Source of the DNA: Arcobacter sp. UBA7394
GTDB taxonomy: Bacteria > Campylobacterota > Campylobacteria > Campylobacterales > Arcobacteraceae
Reading direction: 5' to 3'
NCBI GenBank assembly: GCA_002470185.1
Contig: DKNG01000161.1
Location: 2,634 to 9,734, forward strand
Length of the DNA: 7,101 nt
Under the pieces are notes generated by a model. It searched no databases and was not told the DNA's origin. It worked only from the letters and a program-made list of their open reading frames with translations. Position numbers and translations under genes: made by a program. Numbering within the stretch: position 1 is the first letter of the stretch; every line of letters begins with the position of its first letter. Below are positions 1-6,255 of the stretch, piece after piece.

Positions 1-410
1 AAGAATTAGATAAATTGAGATTTAAGCATAATAAAATTGCAACGGTTGCACAAACTACAAAAAAGAAAGAGAAATATTTAGAAATTGTAAATACTTTAAT
101 TCTTAAAAATAAAGAAGTAAGAGTATTTAACACAATTTGTGATGCTACATTTGAGAATCAAGATGCAGCAAGAGATATTTCAGAAGAAGTAGACGTAATG
201 GTAGTAATTGGAGGGAAAAACTCTTCGAATACTAAACAATTACACTCAATTTGTAAAGAAAATTGTGAAGATTCATATCTAATTGAAAATGAGAGTGAAA
301 TCAATAATTCATGGTTTAAAAACAAAAACTTATGTGGTATTACAGCAGGTGCAAGTACACCAGATTGGATAATACAAGCAGTAGTAAATAAAATAGAAAG
401 TATCCACTAG
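1..410 (+). CDS. ispH: 4-hydroxy-3-methylbut-2-enyl diphosphate reductase (IspH/LytB), C-terminal part
   Basis: This is the 3' end of ispH. The reading frame is open to the left edge from the codon at position 3, leaving 135 residues of a protein that is usually about 275-320 long. IspH is a cytosolic [4Fe-4S] enzyme that performs the last step of the MEP pathway, reducing HMBPP to IPP and DMAPP. Visible family motifs, in order, are VAQTT (E. coli Thr167 region), NTICDAT with the third cluster-binding cysteine (codon 138-140, E. coli Cys197), VVIGGKNSSNT with the substrate-binding Ser-Ser-Asn (222-230), and GITAGASTPDWII with the substrate-binding Ser (354-356). The first two cluster cysteines lie outside the window. 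The TTG at 15 is not a real start, because the frame and homology continue upstream of it. The TAG stop at 408-410 overlaps the proposed -35 box of the rpsA promoter. The protein ends soon after the last conserved motif, without the longer acidic tail of E. coli IspH. Confidence 0.96.
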   Translation, partial: ELDKLRFKHNKIATVAQTTKKKEKYLEIVNTLILKNKEVRVFNTICDATFENQDAARDISEEVDVMVVIGGKNSSNTKQLHSICKENCEDSYLIENESEINNSWFKNKNLCGITAGASTPDWIIQAVVNKIESIH

Positions 411-437
411 ACATTTTAAGCCTTATTTATGTATAAT
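408..437 (+). promoter_or_regulatory. Candidate sigma70 promoter of the rpsA-serA-efp cluster
   Basis: TAGACA at 408-413 matches the -35 consensus TTGACA at 5 of 6 bases. TATAAT at 432-437 is a perfect -10 box, and the spacer is 18 nt. A TG directly precedes the -10 box, and the spacer is T-rich, as is common in Campylobacterota promoters. Transcription would start near 443-445, giving an rpsA leader of about 30 nt. The -35 box includes the ispH stop codon. The location between ispH and a highly expressed ribosomal protein gene makes this the most credible promoter in the window. The call rests on sequence match and position only. Confidence 0.65.
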
Positions 438-465
438 CGTCCCATTTAAAAAACGTGTACATATG

Positions 466-470
466 AAGGA
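466..470 (+). promoter_or_regulatory. Ribosome binding site of rpsA
   Basis: AAGGA lies 5 nt upstream of the ATG at 476, which fixes the S1 start. This is a standard Shine-Dalgarno sequence. It contrasts with E. coli rpsA, known for a structured leader that lacks a good Shine-Dalgarno. Confidence 0.75.
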
Positions 471-475
471 ATAAA

Positions 476-2131
476 ATGGGTATCGAAGATATTGATTTAG
501 GTGAAGACTTTGATTTTGAGCAAATGCTTAATGAGTCTTTCGAGAATGCTGAGAACAACTCAGTTGTAGATGGTGTTATTGTTGAAATCTCTGGAGACAG
601 AGTTTTAGTTGACGTTGGTCAAAAAATTGAAGGTCAGATTAATATTTCTGAAATTACAATTAATGGAGAAGTTCAGTATAAAGCTTCTGAAACTCTTAAA
701 GTAATGTTAATGGGTAATAGAGGTGAAAGACCGAATATTTCTCATAAGAAAGTATTACAAAAAGAGAAATTCGACGCATTTGTTGAAAAACATGGTGAAG
801 ATGTTGAAGAAGTAACTATTGAAGGTAAGATCGTTTCTGTTAAACAAAGAGGCGGATTTATTATTGAGGATGAAGAAGGTTGTGAATATTTCATGCCTAT
901 GGCTCAATCTTACTTAAAAGCTCATGGTGCAGTTGGTAAAAAAGTAAAAGCAAAAGTATTAAAAGTTAATGCTGCGCAAAACTCTATCATTGTATCTAGA
1001 AAAAAACTTATTGAAGAATCAAAAGCTTTAAAAGATAATAAAGTTGCTGAAATCTTAGAACAAAATGAACCAGTAAACGGTATCATTAAAAAAATCACTT
1101 CTTACGGAATGTTTGTTGATTTAGGTGGAATTGATGGTTTAGTAAACTACAATGAAATCTCTTACAAAGGTCCTGTAAATCCTGCTAACTACTATAACGA
1201 AGGTGACGAAGTTACTGTTGTTGTATTATCTTATGATAAAACAAAACAACACTTATCATTATCAATTAAAGCAGCTTTAGCTAATCCATGGGAAGAAATT
1301 AAAGATGAATTAGAAGTTGGTGATACAATTACTGTTACTGTTTCTAACTTTGAATCTTACGGTGCATTTGTTGACTTAGGAAATGATATTGAAGGTTTAT
1401 TACATATCTCTGAAATTTCATGGAATAAAAACGTTAAAAACCCAAAAGAATTATTAACTTTAGGTGAAGAAGTTAACGTTGAAGTTATCGAATTAGACGT
1501 AGATAAAAAAAGATTAAGAGTATCTCTTAAAAACTTACAAGAAAAACCATTCTCTAAATTTACAAAAGACCACAAAGTTGGTGATGTAATTACTGGTAAT
1601 ATTGCTACTTTAACTGACTTCGGTGCATTCGTAACTGTTGGTGAAGTTGATGGTTTATTACATAATGAAGAAGCTTCTTGGGAATCTAATGCTAAGTGTA
1701 AAACACTTTTCAAAAAAGGTGACGAAGTAGAAGTTAAAATCATTAAAATTGACAGAGAAAAAGAAAACATTTCATTATCTATTAAAGAAATCGCTGATTC
1801 TCCTGCTAAAAAATTCCAAGACGCTCACAAAATTGGTGATATCGTTAAAGGTGCAGTTAAAGATTCTAAAGACTTCGGTATTTTCATTAAATTAGAAGAT
1901 AACTTAGACGGATTAATCAGAAACGAAGATTTTGGACCATTAGAAGATGAAGAAGTTAAAAATGGTGATGAAATTGAAGCTGTAGTAGTAAATATTGATA
2001 CTAAAAGAAATAGAGTTAGATTATCAGTTAAAAGATTAGAGCAACAACAAGAAAGAGAAGTTCTAAAAGCTGTTAATGATGATTCTTCTATGACTTTAGG
2101 TGATTTATTAAAAGATCAAATTAAAAACTAG
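476..2131 (+). CDS. rpsA: 30S ribosomal protein S1
   Basis: S1 is the large mRNA-binding protein of the 30S subunit. It unfolds and docks mRNA at initiation. The product has 551 residues, close to E. coli S1 (557). Six S1 (OB-fold) repeats can be seen at roughly residues 28-95, 112-177, 197-265, 281-352, 367-438 and 452-520. Repeats 1 and 2 are divergent, as expected for the ribosome-anchoring part. Repeats 3 to 6 carry the RNA-binding signature, seen as SYGMFVDLG, SYGAFVDLG, DFGAFVTVG and DFGIFIKLE, each followed by an (I/V/L)(D/E)GL motif. The acidic N-terminal segment (residues 1-27) would contact S2. The tail ends in a MTLGDLLKDQ segment that resembles other full-length S1 proteins. The start is supported by AAGGA at 5 nt. 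The gene has its own promoter after ispH and leads serA and efp. No truncation or frameshift is seen. Confidence 0.98.
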   Translation: MGIEDIDLGEDFDFEQMLNESFENAENNSVVDGVIVEISGDRVLVDVGQKIEGQINISEITINGEVQYKASETLKVMLMGNRGERPNISHKKVLQKEKFDAFVEKHGEDVEEVTIEGKIVSVKQRGGFIIEDEEGCEYFMPMAQSYLKAHGAVGKKVKAKVLKVNAAQNSIIVSRKKLIEESKALKDNKVAEILEQNEPVNGIIKKITSYGMFVDLGGIDGLVNYNEISYKGPVNPANYYNEGDEVTVVVLSYDKTKQHLSLSIKAALANPWEEIKDELEVGDTITVTVSNFESYGAFVDLGNDIEGLLHISEISWNKNVKNPKELLTLGEEVNVEVIELDVDKKRLRVSLKNLQEKPFSKFTKDHKVGDVITGNIATLTDFGAFVTVGEVDGLLHNEEASWESNAKCKTLFKKGDEVEVKIIKIDREKENISLSIKEIADSPAKKFQDAHKIGDIVKGAVKDSKDFGIFIKLEDNLDGLIRNEDFGPLEDEEVKNGDEIEAVVVNIDTKRNRVRLSVKRLEQQQEREVLKAVNDDSSMTLGDLLKDQIKN

Positions 2132-2134
2132 GGA
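2130..2134 (+). promoter_or_regulatory. Ribosome binding site of serA, overlapping the rpsA stop
   Basis: AGGGA uses the last two bases of the rpsA TAG stop codon and sits 10 nt before the serA ATG at 2145. The spacing is slightly long. The overlap suggests that ribosomes finishing rpsA can restart on serA, so the two genes are probably co-transcribed and translationally linked. Confidence 0.55.
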
Positions 2135-2144
2135 TTAATTTAAA

Positions 2145-3728
2145 ATGAGTAAACACACAATCGTAGTTTGTGACCATATACATGAAGATGGATTAAACAT
2201 CTTACAAAACACTGAAGATGTTAATTATGTATATGCAGCAGATATTGATAAAACTGAACTTTTAAATGTAATTAAAGACGCTGATGTAGCAATTACAAGA
2301 TCTTCAACTGATGTTGACGAAAAATTTTTAAATGCTGCAGAGAACTTAAAAGCTATTATTAGAGCTGGTGTTGGATACGATAACGTTGATATGGAAGGTT
2401 GTAGCAAAAGAGGAATCATTGCTATGAACGTTCCTACAGCGAATACTATTGCAGCAGTAGAATTAACTATGGCACATATGTTATCTTGTATGAGAAAATT
2501 TCCATATGCACATAACCAATTAAAACAAGATCGAATCTGGAAAAGAGAAGACTGGTATGGTAATGAATTATATGGAAAAAAACTTGGTGTAATTGGTTTC
2601 GGTAATATCGGACATAGAGTTGCATTAAGAGCTAAATCATTTGAAATGGACGTAGTAACATACGACCCATACATTCCTTCTACTAAAGCAACTGATTTAG
2701 GTATCAATTATACAAATGACTTCAATGATATCCTTAACTGTGATATTATTACAATTCATACACCAAAAAATCAAGAAACACTTAATATGATTGGTGAAGA
2801 AGAAATCGCAAAAATGAAAGACGGTGTAGTTTTAATTAACTGTGCTAGAGGTGGTTTATATAATGAAGATGCATTAGTAAACAATCTTAAATCTGGAAAA
2901 ATTGCTATGGCTGGTATTGATGTATTTATCAAAGAACCTGCAACTGATCACCCATTATTAGATTTACCAAATGTGACTGTAACTGCCCATTTAGGTGCAA
3001 ATACAAAAGAATCACAAAAACAAATTGCTATTCAAGCTGCAGAAAATGCAATTGAATCTGCAAGAGGTATTGCATACCCAAATGCTCTTAATTTACCAAT
3101 TGATGAAAGTAAAATTCCATCATTTGTTAAACCATACATTGAGTTAACTCAAAAAATGGCATTCTTAGTTGCGCAAAGCGATAAGAGTGAAATTAGATCA
3201 ATTAATGTATCTGCAGAAGGTGAAATTTCTGAATATTTAGATTCATTACAAACATTTGCAACAGTAGGTGCATTAGCAGTAGCTTCTGGTGATGAAATCA
3301 ACTATGTAAATGCTAACTTCTTAGCTGAAGAAAAAGGTATAGAATTAACTACATCTGAATTCTCAGCAACAAGTGGTTACCAAAATAAAGTATCAATTAA
3401 AATTACAACTTCAAATGGTGTTCAAACAATTTGTGGAACAGTATTTAATGAAGATGTTCAAAGAATCGTTGATATTAACAATTTCCCATTAGACATTGAG
3501 CCAAAAGGTAAAATGATTATTATGAGAAATAGTGATGTTCCTGGTGTTATTGGAGAGGTTGGTTCAATTTTAGCTGACAACAATATTAACATCGCAGACT
3601 TTAGATTATCAAGAGGTAAAGACGGTGCTTTAGCTGTTATCCTTGTAGATGAAAAAGTTTGTTCTAATACTATTAAAAAACTTGAAGACTTAGAAGCAGC
3701 AATATCTGTTTCTTACGCTGAAATTTAA
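2145..3728 (+). CDS. serA: D-3-phosphoglycerate dehydrogenase with ASB and ACT domains
   Basis: SerA oxidises 3-phosphoglycerate to 3-phosphohydroxypyruvate with NAD+, the first committed step of serine synthesis in the cytosol. At 527 residues it is the long form, with an extra allosteric substrate-binding (ASB) domain, rather than the ~410-residue E. coli form. Order: substrate domain with RAGVGYDNVD (73-82) and NVPTANTIAAVELT (95-108); Rossmann domain with GFGNIG (151-156) and the NAD-ribose-binding Asp174 in TYDP; catalytic Arg235 (NCARGG), Glu264 (IKEPA) and His282 (TAHLGANT); ASB domain about 318-450; ACT domain about 455-527, starting at KMIIMRNSDVPGVIGEVGSIL in two pieces. The ACT domain typically mediates serine feedback inhibition in this family. 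The catalytic Arg/Glu/His triad and the glycine-rich loop are all intact. The gene lies 13 nt after rpsA and 9 nt before efp, so it is probably in one operon with them. No separate promoter is evident. Confidence 0.97.
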   Translation: MSKHTIVVCDHIHEDGLNILQNTEDVNYVYAADIDKTELLNVIKDADVAITRSSTDVDEKFLNAAENLKAIIRAGVGYDNVDMEGCSKRGIIAMNVPTANTIAAVELTMAHMLSCMRKFPYAHNQLKQDRIWKREDWYGNELYGKKLGVIGFGNIGHRVALRAKSFEMDVVTYDPYIPSTKATDLGINYTNDFNDILNCDIITIHTPKNQETLNMIGEEEIAKMKDGVVLINCARGGLYNEDALVNNLKSGKIAMAGIDVFIKEPATDHPLLDLPNVTVTAHLGANTKESQKQIAIQAAENAIESARGIAYPNALNLPIDESKIPSFVKPYIELTQKMAFLVAQSDKSEIRSINVSAEGEISEYLDSLQTFATVGALAVASGDEINYVNANFLAEEKGIELTTSEFSATSGYQNKVSIKITTSNGVQTICGTVFNEDVQRIVDINNFPLDIEPKGKMIIMRNSDVPGVIGEVGSILADNNINIADFRLSRGKDGALAVILVDEKVCSNTIKKLEDLEAAISVSYAEI

Positions 3729-3732
3729 GGAG
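3727..3732 (+). promoter_or_regulatory. Strong ribosome binding site of efp, overlapping the serA stop
   Basis: AAGGAG shares its first two bases with the serA TAA stop and lies 5 nt before the ATG at 3738. This is the best Shine-Dalgarno in the window and decides the efp start over the in-frame ATG at 3750. It implies high EF-P output and coupling to serA translation. Confidence 0.75.
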
Positions 3733-3737
3733 ATACC

Positions 3738-4298
3738 ATGGCATTAGGAATGAGTGATTTAAAAAAAGGTCTTAAGATTGAACTAGATGGAATTCCATAT
3801 AGAATTACAGATTACGCACATGTAAAACCTGGTAAGGGTGCTGCATTCGTAAGATGTAAAATCAAAAACTTTTTAAACGCAAAAACTATTGAGAAAACTT
3901 TTCACGCAGGTGATAAGTTTGAAACTCCAGATTTACAACAAAAAACTATGCAGTTTTTATATGATGATGGTGAAATGTTACAATTCATGGATACAACAAC
4001 ATATGAACAAATTGGTTTAACATATGAGCAAGTTGGTGATGCTGAAAAATGGATCATCGATGGTATGAATGTTGATATGATGTTCTTTAATGGTAATGCA
4101 ATTACTGTTGAGCCACCAGCAACTGTTGAGATGAAAATTGTTGAAACTCCACCAAACTTCAAAGGTGATTCGCAAGGTGGTAAAAAACCTGCAACTCTTG
4201 AATGTGGTGCTGTTGTACAAATTCCATTCCACTTAGTTGAAGGTGACATTATTAAATGTGATACTAAAACTGGTGAATATGTAGAGAAAGTTAAGTAA
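3738..4298 (+). CDS. efp: Elongation factor P
   Basis: EF-P binds between the ribosomal P and E sites and rescues ribosomes stalled on polyproline stretches. The 186 residues match the usual length (E. coli 188) and the three beta-barrel layout: KOW-like domain I (about 1-64), OB domain II (about 65-127) and OB domain III (about 128-186). The domain I loop reads [11 protein letters not shown], with the tip lysine at residue 33 equivalent to E. coli Lys34, the site of beta-lysylation in that species. Domain III carries the EF-P signature [19 protein letters not shown] in residues 142-160 and ends in GEYVEKVK, as the family does. The start is fixed by AAGGAG at 5 nt and by alignment with C. jejuni EF-P as I recall it. 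No epmA, epmB or other modification gene lies in the window. It is the last gene of the cluster, followed by two hairpins. Confidence 0.98.
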   Translation: MALGMSDLKKGLKIELDGIPYRITDYAHVKPGKGAAFVRCKIKNFLNAKTIEKTFHAGDKFETPDLQQKTMQFLYDDGEMLQFMDTTTYEQIGLTYEQVGDAEKWIIDGMNVDMMFFNGNAITVEPPATVEMKIVETPPNFKGDSQGGKKPATLECGAVVQIPFHLVEGDIIKCDTKTGEYVEKVK

Positions 4299-4312
4299 TT
4301 AACTTTTCTCTA
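4282..4312 (+). repeat. Inverted repeat spanning the efp stop codon (GUAA-loop hairpin)
   Basis: The left arm TAGAGAAAGTTAA (4282-4294) pairs with TTAACTTTTCTCTA (4299-4312) over 13 bp with one bulged T. The loop is GTAA (4295-4298), which in RNA is a GNRA tetraloop (GUAA), and the efp stop codon TAA occupies its last three bases. A short T-free AT segment follows, with no U run, so this is not a complete intrinsic terminator by itself. It ends 4 nt before the terminator region at 4317. Possible roles are protection of the mRNA 3' end or a remnant of an earlier terminator; both are inference. Confidence 0.6.
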
Positions 4313-4316
4313 TAAT

Positions 4317-4353
4317 AAAAAAGGCTGATATCAATTGATATCAGCCTTTTTTT
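4317..4353. terminator. Bidirectional intrinsic terminator between efp and ribD
   Basis: The arms GGCTGATATC (4323-4332) and GATATCAGCC (4337-4346) form a perfect 10-bp stem around AATT. Because the AATT is itself palindromic, the 24-nt core is fully symmetrical. A run of six A precedes it (4317-4322) and a run of seven T follows it (4347-4353). Read on the plus strand it ends the rpsA-serA-efp transcript, with the stem starting 24 nt after the efp stop codon. Read on the minus strand it ends the ribD transcript, whose stop codon lies 4 nt away. This is the only clear terminator in the window. Confidence 0.92.
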
Positions 4354-4357
4354 ATAC

Positions 4358-5368
4358 TTATTGTTTTCTTTTCAAATAAAGTATTTTTTCTTCACCAATA
4401 TAATTTTCATGAACTATTTCATAATCAATATTTAAATCATTTAAAGCATTAGCACCTTTTCTAATTTTTGGACTAATTAATAAAACTACATAATCTAATT
4501 TTTCTTTTAAAATATCTACTAAATTATAAGTACCCTCAACCATAATAAATTTATAATCTAATAGTTTAAATAAATCATTAGAGATAATAACATCTCTATT
4601 AGGTACTTTAAATAATGGAATACTATTATCAAAAATTTTATTTTTTGAATATATCATTACATTAGGCGCTCGTCCAGCTATATACCTTGCATCTAAAGTT
4701 GGTTTATCTACTCTTACTGTATTACCACCTATTAGCATCAAATCAATCTTATCTCTTAATGCATGGACATATGCTTTAGCTGCATTAGATGAAATTGCCC
4801 CATCAACTGAGCCATTTAATGTTTGTGCCATTTTATAAAAAATAAATGTACCACTATTCCATTTAATAAATGGGTACAAAAGCTCATAAGCTTCTTTTTT
4901 CATACAACCCATCTCTGTATCAATATTAGATGATAAAAGTGTTTCTAGACCACCTGAGGCTTCTTTATTTGGATCTTCATGTGCTATGAATACTTTTTTT
5001 GGATTTAGTTCTTTAAGTAAATTAGCACAAGCTGGAGTTTTACCTACATGATTACAAGGTTCTAGTGTTACATATACTTTACAATCATTAAAAAAACCAT
5101 TATGATTTTTGATTAAATACTCATGAATATCATGGGAAGTTTTTTTAGTTTTAATTAAATCATTTGGATGATATTTTAAGAAAGCAGCTTTTAATGCATT
5201 TACTTCAGCATGTGGCATACCAGCTTCTTTGTGTGCTTCAATTGAAAGTATTTCACTTTCACCTTTTACAATTACACAACCAACAGCAGGATTAGGATAA
5301 GTTAAAAATTGATATTTCCATGCTTCGTTAATTGCTAATTTCATGAAAAATTCATTATTAATTTTCAT
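4358..5368 (-). CDS. ribD: Riboflavin biosynthesis deaminase/reductase RibD
   Basis: RibD carries out two successive steps of riboflavin synthesis in the cytosol: deamination of the GTP-derived diaminopyrimidine, then NADPH-dependent reduction of the ribosyl chain. The deaminase domain (about 1-150) has TYPNPAVGCVI (23-33), the zinc and catalytic motif HAE at 53-55, and PCNHVGKTPAC (104-114) with zinc cysteines 105 and 114. The reductase domain (about 172-336) begins with FYKMAQTLNGSVDG and contains GGNTVRVDKPTLDAR (214-228). The protein is 336 residues, shorter than E. coli RibD (367). It has an insertion at about 63-97 between the two zinc motifs, and reads VEGT (277-280) where the family usually has a Gly-Gly or Ala-Gly pair. 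The first Met gives the best match to RibD N-termini; the only Shine-Dalgarno-like sequence is a weak purine run, AGAAAGA, about 8 nt upstream. Other rib genes are absent nearby. Confidence 0.93.
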   Translation of the reverse strand: MKINNEFFMKLAINEAWKYQFLTYPNPAVGCVIVKGESEILSIEAHKEAGMPHAEVNALKAAFLKYHPNDLIKTKKTSHDIHEYLIKNHNGFFNDCKVYVTLEPCNHVGKTPACANLLKELNPKKVFIAHEDPNKEASGGLETLLSSNIDTEMGCMKKEAYELLYPFIKWNSGTFIFYKMAQTLNGSVDGAISSNAAKAYVHALRDKIDLMLIGGNTVRVDKPTLDARYIAGRAPNVMIYSKNKIFDNSIPLFKVPNRDVIISNDLFKLLDYKFIMVEGTYNLVDILKEKLDYVVLLISPKIRKGANALNDLNIDYEIVHENYIGEEKILYLKRKQ

Positions 5369-5468
5369 TAGACAATTCTTTCTAGTAAGTTAAATTTTAA
5401 TTGTAGTATATATTAAAGAGGCTAAATAATTAGTTAGATTAGGGATTGAGGGTTAATAGATAAATCTA
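5369..5468 (-). promoter_or_regulatory. Spacer upstream of ribD with a weak candidate promoter
   Basis: This 100-nt gap separates rimP from ribD, whereas the other genes on this strand touch or overlap. On the minus strand it holds two overlapping -10-like boxes, TATACT (5405-5410) and TACAAT (5400-5405), each 5 of 6 matches to TATAAT and about 30 nt before the ribD ATG. No good -35 box is seen at the right distance. No FMN riboswitch is recognisable and the gap is too short for a full one. Near the rimP end, TAATAGAT (5454-5461) and ATCTATTA (5464-5471) form an AT-rich inverted repeat that includes the rimP stop. ribD may have its own weak promoter, be read through from rimP, or both. Confidence 0.35.
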
Positions 5469-5897
5469 TTACCACTCAAAATAAGTTGATGCAGATAAAA
5501 TTGAACTTTGTTCAATCTCTTCTTCACCATGTTCAGTTTTTACAACAATTTTGTCATTGTCTGCACTTAAAAGTTCACCTTTGTAAACTTCTGTTGCAAT
5601 ATCTTTTACTCTAACTTTTTCACCAACTGAAGCAATAAAGTGAGCTTTTGTTCTTAACTTTCTTTCAATTCCTGGAGAACTTACTTCAAGTCTATATTTT
5701 CCACCCATAGGTTCTTCAACATCTAAAATAGGGGAAATCATTCTAGAGATTTCAGCACATTTATCTAAGTTAATCCCACCTTTAGCAGTAACAAAAACTC
5801 TATAAATGTTATCATCATGTTCTCTTGTTGTAACGATATCATAAAGTTGAGCATCTAAACTTTCAACAGCTAATTTAATTGATTCTTCTAAACTCAT
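5469..5897 (-). CDS. rimP: Ribosome maturation factor RimP
   Basis: RimP binds the 30S precursor and assists early assembly of the head and body around S12. The 142 residues are close to E. coli RimP (150). The N-terminal alpha/beta domain (about 1-82) carries the family hallmark: [11 protein letters not shown] (41-51), then [10 protein letters not shown] (54-63), and the signature [14 protein letters not shown] (68-81). The C-terminal SH3-like barrel (about 83-142) follows, ending FEW. The start is well supported by alignment of [14 protein letters not shown] with other RimP N-termini. Its ATG overlaps the rbfA TGA in an ATGA junction, so translation is coupled to rbfA. The upstream GAAGAAGA stretch, which also encodes the lysine/glutamate-rich RbfA tail, is the only ribosome-binding candidate. 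Two in-frame stop codons, TAA then TAG, end the gene. The placement infB-rbfA-rimP without nusA between them is what I know from Campylobacter and Helicobacter. Confidence 0.95.
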   Translation of the reverse strand: MSLEESIKLAVESLDAQLYDIVTTREHDDNIYRVFVTAKGGINLDKCAEISRMISPILDVEEPMGGKYRLEVSSPGIERKLRTKAHFIASVGEKVRVKDIATEVYKGELLSADNDKIVVKTEHGEEEIEQSSILSASTYFEW

Positions 5898-6253
5898 TCT
5901 TCTTCTTTTTTATCTTTTCTGATTTGGGCAAATAGAGCTTCTATATTTCTTGATTCTTCTAATGTAGTATCATTAACAAAAGTAAAGTTTGGACATTTAT
6001 ACCAACCTGTACTTGCTAAAATATAAGATTTAATTCTACCATTTGCTTTTTTTAATAATGCAATAATTTCTCTTATTTCTTTTTGATCATAATCTGAACC
6101 ATCGAAATAAACAATTGCATCATATTTACCATTTTTACAGTTTACACCTGTAATAGCTAAAGAGCTAATTCTATGGTCAGAAAGTGATGAAAGACCTTCT
6201 GGAATTAGCTCCATTAATAATGATTCAGTTCTTTGTAAATTAACGCTTTTCAT
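5894..6253 (-). CDS. rbfA: 30S ribosome-binding factor A
   Basis: RbfA is a small KH-like protein that binds the 30S neck and supports late 16S rRNA maturation and cold growth. The 119 residues fit the family (about 110-135). Visible features are the N-terminal helix [18 protein letters not shown] in residues 7-24, the strand [17 protein letters not shown] (34-50), and the helix [13 protein letters not shown] (67-79). The Ala-Asn-Gly at 70-72 matches the AxG kink that replaces the GxxG loop of other KH domains in RbfA. The strand CPNFTFVND (87-95) corresponds to the PELTF-type motif, and a charged tail ends in KKEEE. The gene begins 2 nt after the infB stop. No Shine-Dalgarno is visible before its ATG, so it probably depends on ribosomes terminating on infB. 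Its TGA stop overlaps the rimP ATG. Confidence 0.94.
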   Translation of the reverse strand: MKSVNLQRTESLLMELIPEGLSSLSDHRISSLAITGVNCKNGKYDAIVYFDGSDYDQKEIREIIALLKKANGRIKSYILASTGWYKCPNFTFVNDTTLEESRNIEALFAQIRKDKKEEE

Positions 6254-6255
6254 GA

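Noticed and set aside
476..560. Cluster of GAG codons in the first 26 codons of rpsA, while later codons are nearly all GAA, as a sign of recombination.
   Set aside because: Only four codons are involved, and the protein sequence there is normal for S1. Start-region codon effects are a simpler explanation.
1357..1770. 137-codon open frame opposite rpsA.
   Set aside because: It lies wholly inside a certain S1 gene. Its serine/leucine/threonine-rich product is what the complement of A/T-rich S1 repeats would give, and it lacks any family resemblance.
2225..2707. 160-codon open frame opposite serA.
   Set aside because: It is antisense to the intact substrate and NAD domains of SerA, and its product resembles no known family.
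3750..3752. Alternative efp start at the in-frame ATG at residue 5.
   Set aside because: The upstream ATG has a far better ribosome binding site (AAGGAG at 5 nt) and matches the N-terminal length of related EF-P proteins.
3902..4249. Open frames antisense to efp.
   Set aside because: They are contained within EF-P, which is complete and conserved; no promoter or ribosome binding site supports them.
5431..5456. TTAG/GGG-rich stretch in the ribD spacer as a tandem repeat or binding site.
   Set aside because: The TTAGTTAGATTAGGG run is short and irregular, with no second copy in the window, so it is probably chance in AT-rich DNA.
5369..5468. FMN riboswitch upstream of ribD.
   Set aside because: The spacer is 100 nt, shorter than a complete FMN aptamer, and shows none of its conserved G-rich and paired segments on the minus strand.
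5454..5471. Inverted repeat TAATAGAT / ATCTATTA over the rimP stop, as a rimP terminator.
   Set aside because: The stem is almost all A-T with one G-C pair, the loop is very tight, and no U run follows on the minus strand. It is noted only within the ribD upstream spacer.
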